Assembly (NCBI GenBank): GCA_019689555.1
Contig: JADGHE010000020.1
Location: 1 to 52,789, forward strand
Reading direction: 5' to 3'
Source: Variibacter sp.
Lineage (GTDB): Bacteria; Pseudomonadota; Alphaproteobacteria; Rhizobiales; Xanthobacteraceae
DNA length: 52,789 nucleotides
The translations under genes were made by a program, and so were the position numbers. Under the pieces are notes generated by a model. That model made no database searches. It was not told where the DNA came from and saw nothing but the letters and a program-made list of their open reading frames with translations. Positions 19,542 through 28,688 of this stretch are shown in pieces; position 1 is the stretch's first letter, and every line of letters begins with the position of its first letter.

Positions 19542-19571
19542 TTCATATGGGATACGTGTTTCCCCGCTCAA
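19542..19571 (-). promoter_or_regulatory. possible promoter of the Bax-inhibitor-1 gene
   Basis: On the minus strand TTGAGC (19566-19571) and TATGAA (19542-19547) are separated by 18 bases, about 65 bases before the start codon. It lies in the only AT-rich part of this intergenic stretch. The match to sigma-70 consensus is partial. Confidence 0.3.
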
Positions 19572-19635
19572 GATATAATCGCTTTGCGCCCACGGCGTCG
19601 ACGCAGCCGGCGGCGGCGGATTGTCGCAAAGCGGC

Positions 19636-22215
19636 TCAGCGGTGCCGCAGCACCGGCGCCGCCCGCTGGCTCAGCGCCGTCACCGTTCCAGCGAGTCCGA
19701 AGCCCACCGTGAGCACGACGGCGCCGGCAGCGGCCACGAGCGCCGAGGCCGGCAGCCAGACGAAGCGCAGATTCATGATCTCGGCGACGACGTACCACGC
19801 CGCGAGCGATCCCATGATCACGCCGAAGACGGCGGTCACGACCCCGAGCGCCAGATATTCCAGCGCATAGGCGGCGAGCAGCTGCCGGCGCGTCGCGCCC
19901 AGCGTCTTCAGGATGACGGCGTCGTAGACGCGGTGGCGATGGCTCGCCCCCAGCGCGCCGCCGAGCACCAGGACGGCGGCGAGAATGCTGACGAGGCTCG
20001 CGCTGCGCACCGCGACCAGGAGATTGCCGACCAGCGTGCCGACGGCCTCGAGCGCCTCCTTGACGCGGACGACCGTGACGCCGGGGAAGGCCTCGGCCAC
20101 GGCCTTGATCAGGGCCGTCTCCTCCGCCTCGCTCGCGCCGTTCGGATAGGTCAGCGTCGCGATCGCCGTGTGCGGGGCGCCGCGGAAGGCGCCGGGCGCA
20201 TAGACGAGCACGAAGTTGATGCCCAGCGACTGCCAGTCGACGGCGCGCAGATTCGCAACCTGCGCCGTAATGTCGCGGCCGAGCACGTTCACGGTGAGCG
20301 CGTCGCCGACCTCGAGGCCCAGCCCTTCGGCGATCCGCCGTTCGAGCGAGACCAGGGGCGGGCCGTCGTAGTCGGGCGGCCACCAGGCGCCGGCGACGAC
20401 GCGGGAGCCCTCGGGAACCGTCGCCGCGTAGGTGATCCCGCGGTCGCTCTGCAGCGCCCAGGCCGCCTGCGGCGAGGGCTTGAGGTCCTGCGCCGACACG
20501 CCCTTCACGGCGACGATGCGTCCGCGCAGCATCGGCACCCGGTCGATCCGGGCGCCCGGCGCGCGCGCGGCGACGAAGGCCGCGAAGCGGTCCGCGTCGT
20601 CCTGCTGGATGTCGAGAAAGTAGAACGCAGGCGCCCGCTCGGGCAGCGAGGCGACGAACTGCCGGCGCAGATTGCCGTCGATCAGCGCCACGGTCACGAG
20701 CAGCGCGAGCCCGAGGCCGAGGGAGAGCACCACGGTCGGCGTCAACGCGCTCGGCCGATAGATGTTCGCGATCGCAAGCCGCGCCACGGTCGAGCGCGGG
20801 CGCGGCAGGCGCGCCGCCGCGAGCATCACGCCCGTCGCGACCAGGCGCAGGCCGGCGAGCACGGCGGCGGCCGCGCAGACGAAAATGAAGGCGACCTTCC
20901 GATCGAACGCGAAGCCGACCGCAAGCGCCGCGAGCGCGCCGACCGCAAGGGCCGTCGCCACGATGTAGCGCCGGCGCGGCCAGCGCGGCTCCGGCGCGAC
21001 GGCGTCGCGAAACAGCGCCGCGACCGGCACGTCGTGGGCCCGGCCGAGCGGCCACAGCGCGAAGGCGAGCGCCGTCGCAACCCCGTAGGCCGCGGCGACC
21101 AGCAACTCCCCGGGATGAAGCGAGGGCGCGAGAGGCAGCGGCACGAGCGCGCCCACGGCGCCCGCCAGGGCGAACGGCAGCGCCGCCCCCGCGACGAGAC
21201 CGATCGCCGTTCCGATCCCCGCCAGCAGCAGGACCTGGACGAGATAGAGGACGACCACGGCGGAGCCGGTGGCGCCGAGGGCCTTCATGGTCGCGATGAC
21301 GTCGCGCTTGCGGTCGACATAGCTTTTCACCGCATTGGCGACGCCGACCCCGCCCACGAGCAGCGCCGTGAGCCCGACCAGCGTGAGAAACTGGGTGAAG
21401 CGCTCGATGTTGCGTTCGAGCTGCGGCGCGGCGTTGGCGCGGGTGCGCACCTCCCACCCCGCCTGCGGGAAGGCCGCCTGCGCCGCGGCCGCGACCGCCT
21501 CGGTCGCCCGGTCGCCCGCATTGTTGGCGGGAAGCCTCAGCTTGTAGTGCCAGCGCACCAGGCTGCCGGGCTGCAGGAGCGCGGTCGCGCGCAGCGCCTC
21601 GACGGTGAGGAGGAGCCGCGGGCCGAAGCCGACGCCGCTCGCGAGCCGGTCCGGCTCGCTCTTCAGCACGGCGCGGATTTCGATCGCCGCGGCCCCAACG
21701 AAAATGCGCGCGCCCACGGCGAGCCCGAGACGCGCGAGCAGCCCCGCATCGGCCGCGGCGCCGAAGACGCCATCCCTCGCTGCCAGAACGTCCCACAGGT
21801 CGCCGGCAGGGTCGAGCGCGACCTGCCCGTAGAGCGGATAGCGCGCGTCCACGGCCTTGAGCTCGACCAGGGCGGAGCGCCCGCCGTCCGCCCGCGCCAT
21901 CGCGCGCATGGTCGCGGATTCGGCGAGCGTGCCGCGGGCGGCCAGAAAGGCGCGCTCGTCGGCCCCGAGCTCGCGGTGGATCAGCGAGAAGGCGATGTCG
22001 CCGCCGAGGATCGTGCGCCCTTCGCGGGCGAGCCCGTCGGCGAGGCTGCCGGAAAACGAGCCCACGCCCGCGATCGCCATCACGCCGAGCGCGATGCAGG
22101 CGATGAATGTGAGGAAGCCGCGCACGCCGCCGCGCAGCTCGCGCAGCGCCAGCCGCAGCGGCAGAAGGCCGCGTGCGCCACGGCGCGGGGCGGCCGCGGC
22201 GGGGAGCGCCGTCAT
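19636..22215 (-). CDS. ABC transporter permease, FtsX-like (YbbP type)
   Basis: An 859-residue permease with two FtsX/MacB-like halves, of the YbbP family. It has about ten transmembrane helices: one near residue 35, three around 240-370, two or three around 400-460, and three near the C-terminus. Large extracytoplasmic domains lie between (for example RTILGGDIAFSLIHRELGADE, and GITYAATVPEGSRVV). The C-terminal block (RVYDAVILKTLGATRRQLL, YALEYLALG) is the conserved FtsX coupling region. The start overlaps the ATPase gene by ATGA. Relatives act with YbbA in lipoprotein or hydrophobic-substrate handling, and the neighbouring GDSL esterase is the usual ybbA-tesA partner. Confidence 0.93.
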   Translation of the reverse strand: MTALPAAAAPRRGARGLLPLRLALRELRGGVRGFLTFIACIALGVMAIAGVGSFSGSLADGLAREGRTILGGDIAFSLIHRELGADERAFLAARGTLAESATMRAMARADGGRSALVELKAVDARYPLYGQVALDPAGDLWDVLAARDGVFGAAADAGLLARLGLAVGARIFVGAAAIEIRAVLKSEPDRLASGVGFGPRLLLTVEALRATALLQPGSLVRWHYKLRLPANNAGDRATEAVAAAAQAAFPQAGWEVRTRANAAPQLERNIERFTQFLTLVGLTALLVGGVGVANAVKSYVDRKRDVIATMKALGATGSAVVVLYLVQVLLLAGIGTAIGLVAGAALPFALAGAVGALVPLPLAPSLHPGELLVAAAYGVATALAFALWPLGRAHDVPVAALFRDAVAPEPRWPRRRYIVATALAVGALAALAVGFAFDRKVAFIFVCAAAAVLAGLRLVATGVMLAAARLPRPRSTVARLAIANIYRPSALTPTVVLSLGLGLALLVTVALIDGNLRRQFVASLPERAPAFYFLDIQQDDADRFAAFVAARAPGARIDRVPMLRGRIVAVKGVSAQDLKPSPQAAWALQSDRGITYAATVPEGSRVVAGAWWPPDYDGPPLVSLERRIAEGLGLEVGDALTVNVLGRDITAQVANLRAVDWQSLGINFVLVYAPGAFRGAPHTAIATLTYPNGASEAEETALIKAVAEAFPGVTVVRVKEALEAVGTLVGNLLVAVRSASLVSILAAVLVLGGALGASHRHRVYDAVILKTLGATRRQLLAAYALEYLALGVVTAVFGVIMGSLAAWYVVAEIMNLRFVWLPASALVAAAGAVVLTVGFGLAGTVTALSQRAAPVLRHR

Positions 22216-22931
22216 GCTTCGACCCTCGCCGGCGCGGGCGCCTCGATCCGGCCCGAGCGCATGCGGACGACGCGGTCGCACCGGGCGGCGAGCGCCGTAT
22301 CGTGCGTCACCAGCACGAGCGTCGTGCGGCGCTCCACGTGGCCGGCGAAGAGAAGGTCGACGATGCCGCGCCCGGTCGCCTCGTCGAGGTTGCCGGTCGG
22401 CTCGTCGGCGACGAGAATCGCCGGGTTCGGCGCGAGCGCGCGGGCGATGGCGACGCGCTGCTGCTCGCCGCCCGAAAGCTCGGCCGGATAGTGGTTCATG
22501 CGGTCGGCGAGGCCGACCGCGGCGAGCTCCTGCTCGGCCCGCGCGGCGGCGTCCGGCGCGCCCGCAAGCTCGAGCGGCACAGCGACGTTCTCGAGCGCCG
22601 TCATCGTCGGGATAAGGTGGAAGGACTGAAACACGATCCCCACATGCCGCCCGCGGAAACGCGCGAGCGCGTCCTCGTCGAGGTCGTCGAGCCGCGTCCC
22701 CGCGACCGTGACGGTGCCGGTGTCCGGCCTTTCGAGGCCCGCCATCACCATCAGCAGTGTGGACTTGCCCGAACCCGACGGCCCGAGCAGCCCCACCGCC
22801 TCACCTTGGCCAATATGGAGGGTAATGTCCTTGAGAATGTGCACGCGCGCCGTTCCGCGACCGAGCGAGAGGTTGACTCCTGCGAGCGCAATGGCGGGCT
22901 GCTCGCGCTCCCTTGCGGAAAAATCGTTCAT
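22212..22931 (-). CDS. ABC transporter ATP-binding protein (YbbA/LolD type)
   Basis: A 239-residue ABC ATPase of the MacB/LolD/YbbA group that drives the downstream FtsX-like permease. Walker A is LLGPSGSGKSTLL (about residues 48-60), the Q-loop is VGIVFQSFHLIPTMTALENV, the signature is ELSGGEQQRVAIARAL, Walker B is PAILVADEPTGNLD, and the H-loop is VTHD. ATG 22931 is chosen because longer upstream frames run into the divergent esterase and have no ABC homology. It overlaps the permease by ATGA. Confidence 0.95.
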   Translation of the reverse strand: MNDFSAREREQPAIALAGVNLSLGRGTARVHILKDITLHIGQGEAVGLLGPSGSGKSTLLMVMAGLERPDTGTVTVAGTRLDDLDEDALARFRGRHVGIVFQSFHLIPTMTALENVAVPLELAGAPDAAARAEQELAAVGLADRMNHYPAELSGGEQQRVAIARALAPNPAILVADEPTGNLDEATGRGIVDLLFAGHVERRTTLVLVTHDTALAARCDRVVRMRSGRIEAPAPARVEA

Positions 22932-23028
22932 AGGCCCTTCCCCAACAGCCCCTGCGGCGGCGCGGCGCAGCGCGCGACCCCGATCATGCCGGTTCGTCCG
23001 GCGCGACGTAGAGGGTTCGACGGTCCTG

Positions 23029-23682
23029 ATGTCTTTTCTAAGGACGCTGCAGGCATGGCTCGTCGCGCTCCTCGTTCTGGCCTCCCCCGGAACGGCGCCG
23101 GCGGCGGACGAGCCCGTGCGCATCGTCGCGCTCGGAGACTCGCTCACCGCGGGGTTCGGGATCGCGGCGCAGGACGCCTTTCCGGCCAAGCTCGAGCGGG
23201 CGCTGCAGGCCGCGGGCCATGCGGTGCGCATCACGAATGCGGGCGTCTCCGGCGACACCGCCTCGGGAGGGCTCGCGCGGCTCGACTGGTCGGTTCCCCC
23301 GGATACCGAAGCGGTGATCGTCGAACTCGGGGCGAACGACGCCCTGCGGGGCATCGACCCTTCGGTGACCCGCAAGGCGCTGGACGATATTTTAGCCCGG
23401 CTCGGCCGGCGCAATATTCCCGTTCTGCTCGCCGGCATGCGCGCGCCGCCGAACATGGGGGAGGACTATGCCCGGCGCTTCGACGCGATCTATCCGGAGC
23501 TTGCGGCCAAGCACGGTGCGCTGCTGCACCCCTTCTTCCTCGAAGGGGTCGCGGCCCAGGCCGGCCTGAACCAGCACGACGGCATTCACCCGACGGCCGA
23601 GGGGGTCGACGTGATCGTCCGCGCCATCTTGCCGAAGGCGGAGGAGCTGGTGCGCCGCGCCCTGGAGAAGCGCAAGCCTTGA
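23029..23682 (+). CDS. tesA: GDSL-type arylesterase / lysophospholipase (TesA family)
   Basis: A 217-residue periplasmic SGNH hydrolase that cleaves acyl thioesters, lysophospholipids and aryl esters. A signal peptide spans about residues 1-26 (ending APAADE). Block I is ALGDSLTAGFG with the nucleophile Ser, block II holds NAGVSGDTASGG, block III is ELGANDALRG, and block V is DGIHPTAEG with the Asp-His pair. ATG 23029 gives a clean signal peptide. It is divergent from the ybbA-like gene, as in many proteobacteria. Confidence 0.95.
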   Translation: MSFLRTLQAWLVALLVLASPGTAPAADEPVRIVALGDSLTAGFGIAAQDAFPAKLERALQAAGHAVRITNAGVSGDTASGGLARLDWSVPPDTEAVIVELGANDALRGIDPSVTRKALDDILARLGRRNIPVLLAGMRAPPNMGEDYARRFDAIYPELAAKHGALLHPFFLEGVAAQAGLNQHDGIHPTAEGVDVIVRAILPKAEELVRRALEKRKP

Positions 23683-23809
23683 CCGTAAAATTCGAAAATT
23701 ATGACCAGGACATCCGAGAACCCGGCCGCGTTGCGCGGACCTGCGAATCTTCCCTTCCTGGGCGGAAGGGGTCCGCAACGCGCCCCCGGGCCGTGAGAGG
23801 AGGTGCCGG

Positions 23810-24346
23810 ATGCCGCGCCTTTTCACCGGACTGGAGCTGCCGCCCGAGATCCGCCAGTCGCTGTCGCTGCTGCGCGGAGGCCTGCCGGGCGCCCGCTGGG
23901 TCGATCCCGAGGACTATCACATCACCCTGCGATTCATCGGCGACGTCGACGACCGGGTCGCGCGGGAGGTGGATTCGTTGCTCGACCAGGTGAACCGCCG
24001 CAGCTTCGAGCTGCAGCTCGACGGGCTGGCCTCGTTCGGCGGGCGGCGGCCGCGCGCCGTGGTCGCGACCATCGCCGCCGTCCCTGCCCTGCTCGAGCTT
24101 CAGGCCGAGCACGAGCGCCTGATGCAGCGGATCGGGCTCGAGCCCGACGGCCGCAAGTTCACGCCCCACGTCACGCTTGCGCGCCTGCGCGATTCCTCGA
24201 GCCAGCAGGTCGCCGACTACCTGGCCGCGCGCGCGCCCTATCGCTCCCCGCCCTTCAAGGTCGGGCAATTCGTGCTCTACTCGTCGCGCGCCTCGGTCGG
24301 GGGCGGTCCCTATGTCGTCGAGGCCGCCTATCCGCTGGCCGCGTGA
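23810..24346 (+). CDS. thpR: RNA 2',3'-cyclic phosphodiesterase
   Basis: A 178-residue 2H phosphoesterase (LigT/ThpR) that opens 2',3'-cyclic phosphates on RNA and has weak RNA-ligase activity. Both catalytic HxTx motifs are present: His37 in DYHITLRFIG and His120 in TPHVTLARL. AGGAGG sits just before ATG 23810. It is likely co-transcribed with the pterin dehydratase gene that starts 22 bases on. Confidence 0.95.
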   Translation: MPRLFTGLELPPEIRQSLSLLRGGLPGARWVDPEDYHITLRFIGDVDDRVAREVDSLLDQVNRRSFELQLDGLASFGGRRPRAVVATIAAVPALLELQAEHERLMQRIGLEPDGRKFTPHVTLARLRDSSSQQVADYLAARAPYRSPPFKVGQFVLYSSRASVGGGPYVVEAAYPLAA

Positions 24347-24367
24347 GCATAGTCCGGGAGGCATCAA

Positions 24368-24664
24368 ATGGCGGCGAAGCTGTCCGCGGCGGAACGCAGG
24401 GAGGGCCTCGCCCAGCTTTCCGGCTGGAGCGAAGTGGCGGGCCGCGACGCGATCACCAAGACGTTCCGGTTCAAGGATTTCAACGCCGCCTTCGGGTTCA
24501 TGGCGCGCGTCGCGCTGGTGGCCGAGAAGCTCGACCACCACCCCGAATGGCGAAATGTCTACCGCACGGTGGAGGTCACGCTCTCGACCCACGATGCGGG
24601 CGGCGTCACCGCGCGCGATCTTGAGCTTGCGCGCGCGATCGACGCAATCGCCGCCGAGGGGTGA
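24368..24664 (+). CDS. phhB: 4a-hydroxytetrahydrobiopterin dehydratase (PCD/DCoH)
   Basis: A 98-residue pterin-4a-carbinolamine dehydratase, which recycles the tetrahydropterin cofactor of aromatic amino-acid hydroxylases. Active-site and family residues are visible in [19 protein letters not shown] (His57, His58, Pro59, Trp61) and [25 protein letters not shown] lies 6 bases before ATG 24368. No phenylalanine hydroxylase is in this window, so the enzyme may serve a molybdopterin or other pterin route, as suggested for lone copies. Confidence 0.94.
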   Translation: MAAKLSAAERREGLAQLSGWSEVAGRDAITKTFRFKDFNAAFGFMARVALVAEKLDHHPEWRNVYRTVEVTLSTHDAGGVTARDLELARAIDAIAAEG

Positions 24665-24781
24665 GCCGATCGTCCTTGCCGGAGGGCGGGATTCGCGCCG
24701 GCCCTCCCGGGCCGCCCTTCCTTCCGCCGCTTTTGCACACCACATTCACGGCGTCGATTTCGACGGAGGGGACGGAGGCGC

Positions 24782-25174
24782 ATGATGGCGCACGATCGCA
24801 CCGCATCCTGGAACGGCGGCGGCTTCGACCCGGACGCGGCCCGGCAGGGGGCCCGCGACGAGGCGACGGTGCGGCGCGGATTCTGGCGCAAGGTGCGCCG
24901 CGTCGCCGCCAGCCTGCCGTTCGCGGAGGACCTCCTCGCCGCCTATTACTGCGCGTTCGATTACCACACGCCGCTGCAGGTGAAGGCGGCGCTGCTCGCG
25001 GCGCTCGCCTATTTCGTGGCGCCGCTCGATTTCATGCCGGACGTCATGCCGGCGCTCGGCTTCGCCGACGACGCGGCCGTGTTGGCGACCGCAATCCGCA
25101 TGGTCGCCGCCCATATCCGGCCCGAGCACCGCGACGCCGCGCGCGAGGCGATCGCGCGCGAACTGCGCGGTTGA
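24782..25174 (+). CDS. YkvA family (DUF1232) membrane protein
   Basis: A 130-residue protein with the DUF1232 core at about residues 65-105: TPLQVKAALLAALAYFVAPLDFMPDVMPALGFADDAAVL. This is a short hydrophobic hairpin ending in the typical PxDxxPD-like motif. The N-terminus is polar and variable. A GGAGGGGACGGAGG stretch precedes the tandem ATGATG. The family has no established biochemical function. It is convergent with the TAXI-TRAP operon. Confidence 0.9.
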   Translation: MMAHDRTASWNGGGFDPDAARQGARDEATVRRGFWRKVRRVAASLPFAEDLLAAYYCAFDYHTPLQVKAALLAALAYFVAPLDFMPDVMPALGFADDAAVLATAIRMVAAHIRPEHRDAAREAIARELRG

Positions 25175-25281
25175 TCCCGCGTCGATGTGCCGGCGGGAAC
25201 CGGTTACGAGCCGGCGCGCAGCCGCGGGGCCCGGCGTGAACGGCGTTTCGCCCGGCGCGACACCCCAGCGCTTCGCCGGCC

Positions 25282-26439
25282 TCACCAGGAGGTGAGGACC
25301 GGCTCCAACCCGGCCTTCGTCAGCGCCGCGGCGCGCGCCTGCATCCAGCCCTTGGCGAACTCCTCCTCCGACGAGGGGGCCGTCGCTTTGTAGCTCTTCC
25401 AGGCCTCGGCGAGCACGTTTTGCCGCTGCACCAGCGCCTCGTTGTGCTTCTGGTGCTCGGCCTTCCACAACCCCTTCTCCCGGAAATAGCGGATCGCGCC
25501 GTCGTGGACCGGGATCGCCCAGGCGAAGACCTGGCGCTTGATGTCCCAGCCGACATTGCCGGGCGCGCCGTCCTTGTAGTCGTCGAACAGTTCGACCATC
25601 GCCTTCGTCATCTGGTAGACGAGGTCCTCGTCCACCCCCGCCATGGTCATCAGCACCGGATAGGGATAGGTCGCCGCCTCCACCTTGTTCTCCGGCGAGA
25701 GATTCGCGCCCTCGGTGCCCCAGGCCGGCACAAAGAACGGCGCGGTCTTGTGGATGCGCTCCCACACGCTTTTGTCGTTGTGCGGCACCACCGGATAGGC
25801 GAGCCCGCGCGGGGAGGACGCGATTTTGTAGGCGTAGCCCGAAATCGACGACGACCAGGCGGCGTCGACCTGATTGTTGACGATACCGTCCATGGCCTGC
25901 CCGAAACCGCCGAACTCCACCTTCTTCACGTCGTCCCAGGTGAGGTTGGCGGAGGCGAGCATCGCGGTGATGTTCTGATTGAGCGACGGCGCCCCCACCA
26001 CCCAGGCCACGCGCTTGCCCTTGAGGTCCGCCATGGTGCGGATGTTCGCGTCCTTGGCGGTGACGATGGTCAAGAGCGCATCGGAATTGTTGAGAAGCAG
26101 CGAGCGCACCGGCTGCGGGCCCCAGTCGCGCGCCCCGAACTCGAAAACGCCCTCCTGCGCGAGATAGCTTCCGCCGACCCCGTTGGCGGAGAACGGCACC
26201 TTGCCGTCGCGCAGCGGCACGGTGCGCGAAACGTCGTTCTTGCCCGGCAGAACGCGCAGATTGATGCCGAGCCTGTTCTTCAGGGCGTTGCCGATGGCCA
26301 CCGCCTGGTTGTATCCGCCCGAGCCCACATCGTAGGCCGTCCAGGTCAACGTCTGCGGCAGCTTGATCGACTGCGCCGAAGCCGGCGCGAAAGACAGCAA
26401 CACCGTGGCCGCGGCCACGAAGGCGGAACGTCCCGTCAC
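25282..26439 (-). CDS. TAXI family TRAP transporter solute-binding protein
   Basis: A 385-residue periplasmic binding protein of the TAXI (TRAP-associated extracytoplasmic immunogenic) class. From GTG 26439 it has a textbook signal peptide (TGRSAFVAAATVLLSFAPASAQ) and then TAXI features: WTAYDVGSGGYNQAVAIGNAL, LRVLPGKNDVSRTVPLRDG, ADLKGKRVAWVVGAPSLNQN and VDAAWSSSISGYAYKIASS. The GTG overlaps the permease stop as GTGA and is preceded by GGGAGGA. The longer ATG start at 26481 would add 14 charged residues before the signal. The ligand is unknown; related systems take dicarboxylates or amino acids. Confidence 0.93.
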   Translation of the reverse strand: MTGRSAFVAAATVLLSFAPASAQSIKLPQTLTWTAYDVGSGGYNQAVAIGNALKNRLGINLRVLPGKNDVSRTVPLRDGKVPFSANGVGGSYLAQEGVFEFGARDWGPQPVRSLLLNNSDALLTIVTAKDANIRTMADLKGKRVAWVVGAPSLNQNITAMLASANLTWDDVKKVEFGGFGQAMDGIVNNQVDAAWSSSISGYAYKIASSPRGLAYPVVPHNDKSVWERIHKTAPFFVPAWGTEGANLSPENKVEAATYPYPVLMTMAGVDEDLVYQMTKAMVELFDDYKDGAPGNVGWDIKRQVFAWAIPVHDGAIRYFREKGLWKAEHQKHNEALVQRQNVLAEAWKSYKATAPSSEEEFAKGWMQARAAALTKAGLEPVLTSW

Positions 26440-28463
26440 GGCGAATTCCTCCCGATCGGTTTTTGCTTGCAAAGAAACCATATCAGCGCCAGGCCGAACA
26501 GGGCGAAGGCGACGCCGAGCGCGAGGCCGGCGGCGAAGGGAAGCCCGGTCAGCACCGGCGCCGGCGCGGCGAGCAGCAGGCCGCCCACGAGCAGGACGAG
26601 CCGCGCCGCGAAGCCCGCCGCGCTCGCGGGAACGACCCCGAGGCCGGCGACGTAGCCCTGCAGGGCCGATCCCATGAGCACGACGCCTGCGAACGCGCCG
26701 GCGACCGACAGCGCGACGGTGGCCGCATCGCCCTTCAGCAGCAGCGCCGGGTTGAGCACGAAGCAGAACGGCACGATATAGATCGCGGCGCCGAGCCGCA
26801 CCGACTGGACGCCGATGCGCATGGCCGAGACGCCCGCAAGCGGCGCCGCCGCAAAGGTCGCGAGCGCGACCGGCGGCGTGATGAAGGACACCATGCCCCA
26901 ATACATGATGAAGAGATGGACGGCGAGCGGGTCGAGCCCGGCCTTGACGAGCGGCGGCGCCAGCACGATCGCCAGGAAGATGTAGCAGGCGGTCACCGTC
27001 ATCCCCATGCCGAAGATGAAGCTCGTCATCGCGCCCGCGACGAGCAGCAGCAGCGGCGCGCTGCCGGCGAGATAGACGAGGTCGTTGGCGAGCGTTCCGG
27101 CGAGCCCGGTCATCGACAGCGCGCCGATGATGAAGCCGACCGCGAGCAGAATCGCCGCAAGCTCCGCAAGCGCGCGCGCCACCGCGACCGCGAAGTCGCC
27201 GAGCTTGCGCCAGCCCATGCGGTGCTGCGGCAGCGCCTGGTTGATCGCAAGCAGGAGCGCCGTCGCATAGAAGGGCGCCAGCGCCTCCTGCTGCAGCGAG
27301 ACCAAGAGGAACACCAGCAGCCCGAAGACCGGGAGGTAGAACCAGCCCTCGCGCATGACCGCGCCGAGCCGTGGGAGCTCTTCGGCGCGCAGGCCCATCA
27401 GTCGGCGCCGGGCGGCGTAGCCGTCGACTTGGACGGCGAGCGCGAGGTAGAAGAGGAGCGCCGGCACCGTCGCGGCGAGCGCGATCTCGCCGTAGGACCG
27501 GCCGAGGAACGAGGCCATCACGAAGGCGGTCGAGCCCATCACCGGGGGCATCAGCACCGCGCCCGTGGACGATACCGCCTCCACAGCCCCCGCATAGTCG
27601 GCGCGGAACCCCGTGCGCTTCATCGCCGGAATGGTCACGACGCCCGAACTGATGACGTTCGAGATCACGCTGCCGCTGATCGAACCCTGCAGCGCGCTCG
27701 AAATGATGCCGACCTGCGCGGCGCCGCCGCGCACGCGGCCGACGAGCGCGAAGGCGAGATCGTTGAAGAACTTGCCCCCGCCCGTGAAATTGAGCCCGAC
27801 GCCGAAGACGATGAAGCCGACGACGATCTCCGCAAACGCCCGCATGGGGATGCCGAAGGCGGATTCCGCACTCGCGAAATGGAAGGCCAAGGTATCGGCG
27901 AGCGGTTGCGCCGTGCCTTTGAGGGGGTTGGGGATCGATTCGGCGACAACGGGGTAGAGGGAGATGAGCGCGACCACGATCGTCATCGGCCAGCCGCTGG
28001 TGCGGCGCAGCCCCTCGATGACGAGGAGCCAGAGGAGGGCCGCGCACAGCTTGGCGGAGACGGGCGCGCTGTACTCCCATCCTTCGGCGAGGATGCGTTC
28101 GGCCTCCCAGGCGAACCAGAGGAGCAGGCCGCAGGCCGCCGCGGCGAGCAGCCAGTCGTACCACGGCGGCGCGGGCCCGAGCGCCCGCCCGTGGGCGGGC
28201 AGCACCAGGAAGATCAGCGGAAACAGGACGGCCGCCAGCAGATACAGGTAGCGGTTTTCGATGAAGACGACGCCGACGAAGAGCTGCAGGTTCAGGAGCT
28301 GGTTGAGGGCGAGCAGGGTCGCAAGCAGCGCCGCGGCGATGAAAACCACGCGTGCGGGGCCCGCGAGAGCGCGCCCCGCCAATTCCTCGACCATCATTTC
28401 CGGCGCCTCCGCGCCGGCATGAACCGCTGCCGCTCCGGGCTGACGCTCGGCCGCCTCTGCCAC
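26436..28463 (-). CDS. TRAP transporter fused permease (DctQM)
   Basis: A 675-residue fusion of the small (four-helix) and large (about twelve-helix) TRAP permease subunits, as is normal for TAXI systems. The N-terminal part to about residue 190 is the Q-like portion. The M portion has the family motifs GVGLNFTGGGKFFNDLAFALVG, GSISGSVISNVISSGVVTIP, GAVLMPPVMGSTAFVMASFLG, and a second repeat with FGMGMTVTACYIFLAIVLAPP and HLFIMYWGMVSFITPPVALA. Translation starts at GTG 28463 with a G-rich ribosome site. It is translationally coupled to the binding-protein gene, so the operon is a complete TRAP transporter. Confidence 0.95.
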   Translation of the reverse strand: MAEAAERQPGAAAVHAGAEAPEMMVEELAGRALAGPARVVFIAAALLATLLALNQLLNLQLFVGVVFIENRYLYLLAAVLFPLIFLVLPAHGRALGPAPPWYDWLLAAAACGLLLWFAWEAERILAEGWEYSAPVSAKLCAALLWLLVIEGLRRTSGWPMTIVVALISLYPVVAESIPNPLKGTAQPLADTLAFHFASAESAFGIPMRAFAEIVVGFIVFGVGLNFTGGGKFFNDLAFALVGRVRGGAAQVGIISSALQGSISGSVISNVISSGVVTIPAMKRTGFRADYAGAVEAVSSTGAVLMPPVMGSTAFVMASFLGRSYGEIALAATVPALLFYLALAVQVDGYAARRRLMGLRAEELPRLGAVMREGWFYLPVFGLLVFLLVSLQQEALAPFYATALLLAINQALPQHRMGWRKLGDFAVAVARALAELAAILLAVGFIIGALSMTGLAGTLANDLVYLAGSAPLLLLVAGAMTSFIFGMGMTVTACYIFLAIVLAPPLVKAGLDPLAVHLFIMYWGMVSFITPPVALATFAAAPLAGVSAMRIGVQSVRLGAAIYIVPFCFVLNPALLLKGDAATVALSVAGAFAGVVLMGSALQGYVAGLGVVPASAAGFAARLVLLVGGLLLAAPAPVLTGLPFAAGLALGVAFALFGLALIWFLCKQKPIGRNSP

Positions 28464-28688
28464 GATCCCCCCTATCCCGCGTCTTGTCGTTGTCCCCCGC
28501 CGCGGTGGCGCCCATCATGCGTTGCGCCGGCGGCGGCCACAAGGAGGTTTCTTGGCCGGCGCCCCTGGTCCCGCCGGCCGCGCGCGCTAACATTCGGGCT
28601 GCGGGCCCATGCCGCGCGGCCGGCCCCGCATTGCCCTGCCGGTTGGAGCTTGTGTAAGGTCGCCGGCCCGCCGCCTACCGGATTTCCT

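Noticed and set aside
25282-28593. 1103-codon frame that would fuse a protein to the N-terminus of the TAXI binding protein
   Set aside because: The extra part is an off-frame reading of the TRAP permease gene; a GTG start with a strong ribosome site and signal peptide lies at 26439.
26463-28688. Upstream 740-residue extension of glutamate-cysteine ligase
   Set aside because: It is antisense to the TRAP permease and lacks homology; the family start is at 28689.
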